Shown here piece by piece: positions 6,462 to 11,159 of a stretch of DNA of 13,732 nt. Within the stretch, counting starts at the first letter, position 1; each line of letters starts with the position of its first letter. The stretch is from positions 1-13,732 of the forward strand of contig NZ_CALDGS010000058.1 in assembly GCF_937941905.1 (NCBI RefSeq). The letters run 5' to 3'. The notes under the pieces are model-generated. The model did no database searches. It was given only the letters and a program-made list of their open reading frames with translations, and was not told the DNA's origin. A program made the translations under genes and the position numbers. The DNA is from an uncultured Mycolicibacterium sp. Its GTDB lineage: Bacteria > Actinomycetota > Actinomycetes > Mycobacteriales > Mycobacteriaceae.

Positions 6462-7097
6462 ATGAAGGCAATCGGACGGGTGCTCGCTGCGGCGGCGACC
6501 GCGGTTGCGGCCGTCTTCGCGAGCGCGGGTACCTCCAACGCAGGGCTGGACAACGAGCTGAGCCTTGTTGACGGCCAGGATCGGACGCTGACCATCCAGC
6601 AGTGGGACACCTTCCTCAACGGGGTGTATCCGCTGGACCGCAACCGGCTGACCCGTGAGTGGTTCCACTCCGGCAAGGCGAAGTACATCGTCACCGGCCC
6701 GGGCGCCGAGGACTTCGAGGGCACCCTCGAGCTGGGTTACCAGATCGGCTTCCCCTGGTCGCTGGGTGTGGGCATCAACTTCAGCTACACCACCCCCAAC
6801 ATCCTGATCGACGACGGTGACATCACCGCCCCGCCGTTCGGCCTGAACTCGGTCATCACCCCGAACCTGCTGCCGGGGCTGTCCATCAGCGCCGACCTGG
6901 GCAACGGCCCGGGCATCCAGGAGGTCGCGACCTTCTCGGTGGATGTCGAGGGCCCGGAGGGCGCTGTGGCCGTCTCGAACGCGCACGGCACCGTGACCGG
7001 TGCGGCCGGCGGTGTGCTGCTGCGTCCGTTCGCCCGGCTGATCTCGTCGACCGGTGACTCCGTCACCACCTACGGCGAGCCCTGGAACATGAACTGA
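6462..7097 (+). CDS. MspA-family octameric outer-membrane porin, copy 1
   Basis: The product has 211 residues, the length of M. smegmatis MspA. A 27-residue signal peptide (MKAIGRVLAAAATAV... ending SNA) is followed by a mature protein of 184 residues beginning GLDNELSLVDGQ. In mature numbering the constriction acids D90, D91 and D93 (ILIDDGDIT) and the vestibule residues D118, D134 and E139 of MspA are all present. The C-terminus WNMN is also that of MspA. Compared with MspA, an extra acidic residue E136 stands near the rim. These proteins form the main water-filled channels for small hydrophilic nutrients across the mycolic-acid outer membrane. AGGAG lies 3 bases and AGGAAGAGG about 12 bases before the ATG. 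The gene is followed by a strong hairpin, then by a second copy with identical mature protein. Confidence 0.96.
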   Translation: MKAIGRVLAAAATAVAAVFASAGTSNAGLDNELSLVDGQDRTLTIQQWDTFLNGVYPLDRNRLTREWFHSGKAKYIVTGPGAEDFEGTLELGYQIGFPWSLGVGINFSYTTPNILIDDGDITAPPFGLNSVITPNLLPGLSISADLGNGPGIQEVATFSVDVEGPEGAVAVSNAHGTVTGAAGGVLLRPFARLISSTGDSVTTYGEPWNMN

Positions 7098-7098
7098 C
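6489..7098 (+). repeat. Porin direct repeat, unit 1 (identical to 7241-7850)
   Basis: From codon 10 of the porin gene to one base past its stop, 610 bases match the second copy base for base when read side by side. Identity ends abruptly at both edges: codons 3, 5 and 9 differ, and the sequences after the stop are unrelated. Confidence 0.9.
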
Positions 7099-7114
7099 GG
7101 GGGTGTAACGACTT

Positions 7115-7152
7115 CGTGGCGCCGGTCGACTCCCAGAGTGACCGGCGCCACG
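7115..7152 (+). terminator. Strong hairpin between the two porin genes
   Basis: Arms 7115-7127 and 7140-7152 form a perfect 13-bp stem. The stem continues as ACTC/GAGT (7129-7132, 7136-7139) after one bulged G, closing a CCA loop. It lies 17 bp after the stop of copy 1 and should limit read-through into copy 2. Confidence 0.7.
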
Positions 7153-7213
7153 GGAACGCGGGGGCGTTTCCAACCAATGGCGGTCACCACACCGTCGAAC
7201 AGATAGGGAGAGA

Positions 7214-7849
7214 ATGAAGGTAATCACTCGGGTGCTCGCCGCGGCGGCGACCGCGGTTGCGGCCGTCTTCGCGAGCGCGGGTACCTCCAACGCAGGGCTG
7301 GACAACGAGCTGAGCCTTGTTGACGGCCAGGATCGGACGCTGACCATCCAGCAGTGGGACACCTTCCTCAACGGGGTGTATCCGCTGGACCGCAACCGGC
7401 TGACCCGTGAGTGGTTCCACTCCGGCAAGGCGAAGTACATCGTCACCGGCCCGGGCGCCGAGGACTTCGAGGGCACCCTCGAGCTGGGTTACCAGATCGG
7501 CTTCCCCTGGTCGCTGGGTGTGGGCATCAACTTCAGCTACACCACCCCCAACATCCTGATCGACGACGGTGACATCACCGCCCCGCCGTTCGGCCTGAAC
7601 TCGGTCATCACCCCGAACCTGCTGCCGGGGCTGTCCATCAGCGCCGACCTGGGCAACGGCCCGGGCATCCAGGAGGTCGCGACCTTCTCGGTGGATGTCG
7701 AGGGCCCGGAGGGCGCTGTGGCCGTCTCGAACGCGCACGGCACCGTGACCGGTGCGGCCGGCGGTGTGCTGCTGCGTCCGTTCGCCCGGCTGATCTCGTC
7801 GACCGGTGACTCCGTCACCACCTACGGCGAGCCCTGGAACATGAACTGA
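7214..7849 (+). CDS. MspA-family octameric outer-membrane porin, copy 2
   Basis: The product has 211 residues. The mature 184-residue protein is identical to copy 1. Only two signal-peptide residues differ (MKVIT here, MKAIG in copy 1), so both genes yield the same pore subunit and could mix freely in octamers. AGGGAG (7205-7210) gives a ribosome binding site 3 bases before the ATG. The region between copies (7098-7213) is only 116 bp, contains the hairpin at 7115-7152, and after it leaves 61 bp with no -35/-10 pair that I find convincing. Expression may therefore depend on read-through, a weak promoter, or an unusual sigma factor. Tandem MspA-type genes are known in the M. abscessus-chelonae group. 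A hairpin separates this gene from convergent mscL. Confidence 0.96.
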   Translation: MKVITRVLAAAATAVAAVFASAGTSNAGLDNELSLVDGQDRTLTIQQWDTFLNGVYPLDRNRLTREWFHSGKAKYIVTGPGAEDFEGTLELGYQIGFPWSLGVGINFSYTTPNILIDDGDITAPPFGLNSVITPNLLPGLSISADLGNGPGIQEVATFSVDVEGPEGAVAVSNAHGTVTGAAGGVLLRPFARLISSTGDSVTTYGEPWNMN

Positions 7850-7850
7850 C
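7241..7850 (+). repeat. Porin direct repeat, unit 2 (identical to 6489-7098)
   Basis: Second unit of the 610-base direct repeat, offset by 752 bases. The sequence upstream of this copy does not resemble that upstream of copy 1, which points to homogenisation of the coding part and not to a fresh simple tandem duplication. Confidence 0.9.
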
Positions 7851-7866
7851 CGTTCGCCGGTCGGAA

Positions 7867-7900
7867 AAGACGGCCCCCGGCCTGCGCCGGGGGCCGTCTT
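7867..7900. terminator. Bidirectional terminator between porin copy 2 and mscL
   Basis: A perfect 15-bp stem (7867-7881 with 7886-7900) closes a CTGC loop. It is preceded by AAAA on the plus strand, so the minus-strand transcript of mscL would see a short U-run after the stem. It ends both convergent genes, whose stops are only 61 bp apart. Confidence 0.8.
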
Positions 7901-7910
7901 CGTATCCGGA

Positions 7911-8369
7911 TCAGGTGCGGTCGGCGCTGGTGGTGTCGGCGGTGTCCGGACGCGGACCGGTGCCCGGGCCGGCGACATGCCGGCCGCCCGACCCGTCGGC
8001 CGATGCGAGCAGATCGCGGATCTCGGTCAGCAGCGACAGTTCGGTGTCCTGGGCCTGCTCGACCTCACCCTTGCGGCGCAGCCGGTTGTACGGCACGACG
8101 ATGAGGAAGTACACCACCGCCGCGACCAGCAGGAAGTTGATCGCCGCGGAGATCAGGACGTTGAGGTCGATGGTCTGTCCGCCGCCGATGGCGATCCGCA
8201 GGATGCCGTAGTCGGCGTCGGTGCCCGCGCCCACCCGGTCGATCAGCGGCTGGACCACCGCGTCGGTGAAGGCGGTGACCAGCCCGGTGAACGCGGTGCC
8301 GATGACCACCGCGATCGACAGGTCGACGATATTGCCGCGGGCGAGGAAATCCTTGAACCCCTTGAGCAT
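7911..8369 (-). CDS. mscL: Large-conductance mechanosensitive channel MscL
   Basis: The product has 152 residues (M. tuberculosis MscL has 151). It begins MLKGFKDFLARGNIVDLSIA. TM1 (about 15-43) contains the pore-constriction residues L17 and V21. A periplasmic loop ends in IGGGQTIDLN, TM2 (about 69-94) follows, then the conserved RRKGEVEQ cluster and a cytoplasmic helix with LLTEIRDLL. The last 25 residues are a disordered Gly/Pro/Thr tail. The pentamer opens under membrane tension and releases solutes on osmotic downshock. ATG 8369 is chosen by alignment with known MscL and because AAGGGGG lies upstream; an in-frame extension to 8402 adds 11 residues not found in the family. In M. tuberculosis mscL directly follows moaB2; here the small gene and two porins lie between them. 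Confidence 0.96.
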   Translation of the reverse strand: MLKGFKDFLARGNIVDLSIAVVIGTAFTGLVTAFTDAVVQPLIDRVGAGTDADYGILRIAIGGGQTIDLNVLISAAINFLLVAAVVYFLIVVPYNRLRRKGEVEQAQDTELSLLTEIRDLLASADGSGGRHVAGPGTGPRPDTADTTSADRT

Positions 8370-8446
8370 GGGGACCCCCTTTGTGCTGCCGGTAGCTGAC
8401 ACCGCTGCACGCTACGCGGTGCGGACGGCGTCCCGGACGAATTCGC

Positions 8447-9094
8447 TCAGCGCAGGGTCAGGGTGATCTCCCTGCCGAGCGCCGCTCCGGCGACGTCGTT
8501 CGCCGTCCGGGCCGGCAACGCCACCAGCACCAGCCGGCCGGCCGGCTCGGGGCCGTCGTCGGGGGAGACGAGCACCACCACCGCGCCGGTGGCCAGCACG
8601 CGCGGCCGCGGATCGGCGCCGTCCGGATCGGCGGCGAGCACATCGACGACGTCGCCCGGGCGGACGTAGGCCAGCAGCGCCGGCTCGGCCGGGCGCAGGC
8701 CGACGATCCGGGCTCCCGGCCCGGCGGCCGACTCGGCCAGCCGCGTGCCCAGCAACCGCACGTCGGTCAGCGGTTCGCCCCGGCGCACCGGGCCGGCCGG
8801 CACCGCGCCCGCCGCCGTCGCCGGGTCGGCGGTCGCCCCGTCCGGGACGGCCGCCGCCGGCAGCGACGCCACCCGCACGTCGGCGGCGGTCAACGGGACG
8901 CCCGGGGCCAGGTCGCGGGCCGCGACGAGCACCGGGACCCGGTCGGCGGCCGGGTCGCCGCGCACCGCCGCGACCGCGGCGAGCAGCACCAGCCCGGCCG
9001 CGGCGGCCCGGCGGGCGGCCAGGGTGCGGGTCCAGTCCGGGCGCAGCGCCGCGCGCAGCCGGGCCAGCGGCGTGGGGTCGAGCGGATGCGCCAT
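8447..9094 (-). CDS. SAF-domain (CpaB/RcpC-like) membrane-anchored protein
   Basis: The product has 215 residues. A short basic cytoplasmic part (1-27) leads to one membrane segment (about 28-45), then a SAF domain (about 53-115) with VPVLVAARDLAPGVPLTAADV and a conserved RRGEPLTDVRL. A second beta-rich region (about 128-215) contains VRPGDVVDVLA, as in CpaB/RcpC proteins. In other bacteria CpaB helps assemble Flp/Tad pili, but no other pilus gene is in this window, so the function here is open. It corresponds in position to M. tuberculosis Rv0990c. The protein is extremely rich in Ala, Pro and Arg. ATG 9094 has no good ribosome binding site, but TACCGT (9106-9101) lies 6 bases upstream, fitting a leaderless message. 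An intrinsic terminator stands between it and ruc. Confidence 0.75.
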   Translation of the reverse strand: MAHPLDPTPLARLRAALRPDWTRTLAARRAAAAGLVLLAAVAAVRGDPAADRVPVLVAARDLAPGVPLTAADVRVASLPAAAVPDGATADPATAAGAVPAGPVRRGEPLTDVRLLGTRLAESAAGPGARIVGLRPAEPALLAYVRPGDVVDVLAADPDGADPRPRVLATGAVVVLVSPDDGPEPAGRLVLVALPARTANDVAGAALGREITLTLR

Positions 9095-9100
9095 GCCGCC

Positions 9101-9106
9101 ACGGTA
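9101..9106 (-). promoter_or_regulatory. Possible -10 for a leaderless SAF-gene transcript
   Basis: TACCGT on the minus strand fits the TANNNT -10 pattern and ends 6 bases before the ATG at 9094. No matching -35 is visible, so support is weak. Confidence 0.3.
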
Positions 9107-9114
9107 GGCAGCAC

Positions 9115-9147
9115 AAAAAGCCGGGCGCGCCCGAAAGCGGCCCGGCT
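9115..9147 (-). terminator. Intrinsic terminator with U-tract after ruc
   Basis: Read on the minus strand, AGCCGGGC (9147-9140) pairs with GCCCGGCT (9126-9119) and is followed by a T-run at 9119-9115. It starts 16 bp after the ruc stop. It is the only hairpin here with a real U-tract directly after the stem, and it would separate ruc from the SAF gene at least in part. Confidence 0.7.
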
Positions 9148-9163
9148 GTGGATAACCCGGTGA

Positions 9164-9454
9164 CTAGCTCGACGCGGCCGCGGTGCTGGTGCTGCTGCTC
9201 GACGAGCTCGAGCTCGACGAACTCGAGGAGCTCGACGACGAGCCGGACTCGCTGCTCTTGGACGAGCCGTTGCCCGAGGACCGGCTGTCGGTGCGGTAGA
9301 ACCCGCTGCCCTTGAACACGACCCCGACGTTGCCGTACACCTTGCGCAGCCGACCCGAGCACTTCTCGCAGGTGGTCAGGGCGTCGTCGGTGAACGCCTG
9401 CACCACGTCGAAGCGGTCACCGCACTGGGTGCATGCATAGGTGTAGGTCGGCAC
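9164..9454 (-). CDS. ruc: FmdB-type zinc-ribbon protein, redox-regulated unstructured chaperone Ruc
   Basis: The product has 96 residues. The N-terminal zinc ribbon has two CxxC pairs, C8/C11 (CTQC) and C29/C32 (CEKC), inside the FmdB/CxxC_CXXC_SSSS pattern, with VVFKGSGFYRTDSR at 45-58. The remainder is a disordered tail with an unbroken run of 17 serines (72-88). It is the counterpart of M. tuberculosis Rv0991c (Ruc), a chaperone that is activated by oxidation of these cysteines, keeps unfolded proteins soluble and works with DnaK. The start is GTG 9454 (MPTYTYACTQC) with GGAGG 5 bases upstream; a longer frame to 9487 would run into the CIRCE operator. HrcA repression through the CIRCE element at 9481-9507 implies induction by heat or protein-folding stress. 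Confidence 0.9.
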   Translation of the reverse strand: MPTYTYACTQCGDRFDVVQAFTDDALTTCEKCSGRLRKVYGNVGVVFKGSGFYRTDSRSSGNGSSKSSESGSSSSSSSSSSSSSSSSSTSTAAASS

Positions 9455-9480
9455 GTGAACCTCCGAGTCACAAAAGTCTG

Positions 9481-9507
9481 TTAGCACTCTACCGTCTCAA
9501 GTGCTAG
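9481..9507 (-). promoter_or_regulatory. CIRCE element (HrcA operator) of ruc
   Basis: The arms TTAGCACTC (9481-9489) and AAGTGCTAG (9499-9507) are separated by exactly 9 bases, matching the CIRCE consensus TTAGCACTC-N9-GAGTGCTAA at 16 of 18 arm positions. It lies 26 bp before the ruc start. It overlaps the stop codon of the upstream cyclo-ligase gene (9497-9499). A -10-like TAGAGT (minus strand, 9491-9486) lies inside it, so bound HrcA would block the promoter. Confidence 0.88.
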
Positions 9508-10108
9508 CCCCGCCATGTGAGGTCACCCCCAGCGCCACCAGGCCCCGGCCCGGGGTGAGCGCATGGGTCATCCGCACGTCGTGCGGTTCGGCCGGCAACG
9601 CGTCGACGAGTTCCTCGTCGCGCACCACGGCCACCCGGCGCGCCGCCGGATCGGCCAGCGGCAGCGTGCGGTCGTAGAACCCGGCGCCGCGGCCGAGCCG
9701 CACCCCGGACCGGTCCACCGCCAGCGCCGGGATCAGCAGCACCGCCGCCCCGGCCACCGCGCCGGCCGGCAGGTGCGGCGGCGCCGGCTCGCGCAGCCCG
9801 TAGGCGCCCGGCACCAGCGTGTCCGGGCGGTACTCGCCCCACCGCAGCGGCAGCGGCCGGCCCGCCTCGTCGTGGCAGACCACCGGCAACAGCACCCGCA
9901 TCCCGGCCCCGCGCAGGGCGTCGAGCATGGCCGGTGAACCCGGCTCGCCGCCCACCGGCACGTACGCGCAGACGGTCCCGCCCGCGGTGGCCAGTGCGAG
10001 CACGTGCCTGGCCAGCGCGGCCGCCTCGGCAGCATGCTCGGCGGCGCCCAGCGCACGCCGGGCGGCCAGCAACCGGCGCCGCCACGCCGCTTTCGTCTCA
10101 GCCGTCAC
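9497..10108 (-). CDS. 5-formyltetrahydrofolate cyclo-ligase (MTHFS)
   Basis: The product has about 203 residues. It converts 5-formyl-THF to 5,10-methenyl-THF with ATP, returning a storage folate to one-carbon metabolism. Family features are an N-terminal basic helix (ETKAAWRRRLLAARR), VCAYVPVGGEPGS, LRWGEYRPDTLVPGAYGLREP, the aliphatic strand VLLIPALAVDRSGVRLG and the signature GRGAGFYDR at about 139-147. The start is uncertain. GTG 10108 has AAGGTGGAGG just upstream and is preferred. GTG 10117 (three codons earlier) has its only purine tract touching the start codon. The gene is divergent from galU and precedes ruc by 42 bp. Its last codons and stop overlap the CIRCE element. The M. tuberculosis counterpart is Rv0992c. 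Confidence 0.9.
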   Translation of the reverse strand: MTAETKAAWRRRLLAARRALGAAEHAAEAAALARHVLALATAGGTVCAYVPVGGEPGSPAMLDALRGAGMRVLLPVVCHDEAGRPLPLRWGEYRPDTLVPGAYGLREPAPPHLPAGAVAGAAVLLIPALAVDRSGVRLGRGAGFYDRTLPLADPAARRVAVVRDEELVDALPAEPHDVRMTHALTPGRGLVALGVTSHGGAST

Positions 10109-10182
10109 AACCTCCACCTTCGCACGCCGTCAGGCCCACCACCTGCGGCTGCGCGGGGCGGGTCGATCCGGCACCGGCAGGT

Positions 10183-10188
10183 TAATGT
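10183..10188 (+). promoter_or_regulatory. Candidate -10 of a leaderless galU transcript
   Basis: TAATGT fits the mycobacterial -10 pattern and ends 7 bases before the galU ATG at 10196, so transcription should start at or beside the start codon. No clear Shine-Dalgarno sequence and no good -35 are visible in the 87-bp divergent gap. Confidence 0.4.
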
Positions 10189-10195
10189 GGGGGTG

Positions 10196-11107
10196 ATGAC
10201 ACCAACACAAGTACCGGTTCCGTACACGGCCGTCGTCCCGGCGGCCGGCCTGGGGACGCGATTTCTGCCTGTCACCAAGACGGTGCCCAAGGAGTTGCTG
10301 CCAGTCGTCGACACGCCCGGTATTGAGTTGGTCGCTGCCGAGGCGGCCGAGGCGGGCGCCGAACGGCTGATCATCATCACCTCCGAGGGCAAGGACGGGG
10401 TGGTCGCGCACTTCGTGCAGGACCTCGTGCTCGAGGGCACCCTGGAGGCGCGCGGCAAGCAGTCGATGCTGGAGAAGGTGCGCCGGGCGCCGGCGCTGAT
10501 CAAGGTCGAGTCGGTGATCCAGCAGGAGCCGCTGGGCCTGGGGCACGCGATCAGCTGCGTCGAGCCGGCGCTGCTGCCCGACGAGGACGCCATCGCGGTG
10601 CTGCTGCCCGACGACCTGGTGCTGCCCACCGGCGTCCTGGAGACCATGGCCAAGGTGCGCGCCGAGCACGGCGGCTCGGTGTTGTGCGCCATCGAGGTGC
10701 CGCGCGAGGAGATCAGCGCCTACGGGGTCTTCGACGTCGAACCCGTCGACGACTCGCCGCGGCCCGAGGTGCTGCGGGTGCGCGGCATGGTCGAGAAGCC
10801 CAAGGCGCAGGACGCCCCGTCGCCGTACGCCGCGGCGGGCCGCTACATCCTCGACCGGGCCATCTTCGACGCGCTGCGGCGGGTGCCGCGGGGCGCGGGC
10901 GGGGAGATCCAGCTCACCGACGCGGTGGCGTTGCTCATCGAGGAGGGCCATCCCGTCCACGCGGTGGTGCACCGCGGAACCCGACACGACCTCGGAAATC
11001 CCGGGGGCTACCTCAAGGCTGCGGTTGACTTTGCGTTGGAACGCGACGATTACGGCCCCGATCTGCGGCGGTGGTTGGTCGAACGGCTGGGACTGACCGA
11101 ACGGTGA
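10196..11107 (+). CDS. galU: UTP-glucose-1-phosphate uridylyltransferase GalU
   Basis: The product has 303 residues (M. tuberculosis GalU has about 306). It makes UDP-glucose from UTP and glucose-1-phosphate, a precursor for envelope and storage glycans and, via UDP-galactose, arabinogalactan. The nucleotidyltransferase signature PAAGLGTRFLPVTKTVPKE is at 15-33. LLPDDL at 136-141 provides the metal/sugar-phosphate aspartates, VEKP at 199-202 the substrate lysine, and GEIQLTDA at 236-243 another conserved patch. ATG 10196 is chosen because it begins just before the fold and lies 7 bases after a -10 hexamer. Longer in-frame readings overlap the divergent cyclo-ligase gene. GTG 10193 directly before it is also possible. 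The gene is probably co-transcribed with the MoeA-family gene 52 bp downstream. Confidence 0.95.
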   Translation: MTPTQVPVPYTAVVPAAGLGTRFLPVTKTVPKELLPVVDTPGIELVAAEAAEAGAERLIIITSEGKDGVVAHFVQDLVLEGTLEARGKQSMLEKVRRAPALIKVESVIQQEPLGLGHAISCVEPALLPDEDAIAVLLPDDLVLPTGVLETMAKVRAEHGGSVLCAIEVPREEISAYGVFDVEPVDDSPRPEVLRVRGMVEKPKAQDAPSPYAAAGRYILDRAIFDALRRVPRGAGGEIQLTDAVALLIEEGHPVHAVVHRGTRHDLGNPGGYLKAAVDFALERDDYGPDLRRWLVERLGLTER

Positions 11108-11159
11108 ACCGACACCGGCATCGCGCACGGGTCCTTCGACGACGGGAGAAAGGCGTGTT

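Noticed and set aside
6313..6465. An open frame in the porin leader (ATG 6313 or 6331, GTG 6322) whose TGA overlaps the porin ATG as ATGA, as if a coupled leader peptide.
   Set aside because: Only about half of its third codon positions are G or C, whereas real genes here are far higher. It has no ribosome binding site, and nothing like it precedes copy 2. The overlap is probably chance.
7153..7169. GGAAC ... CGTT after the inter-porin hairpin as a SigE/SigH promoter for copy 2.
   Set aside because: The gap is only 8 bases, whereas these sigma factors need about 16-19; no other partner element fits.
9193..9260. Plus-strand Leu/Asp/Glu repeat frame within the ruc tail region.
   Set aside because: It is the mirror of the poly-serine codons (TCG/AGC read in another frame on the opposite strand), with no start or ribosome binding site.
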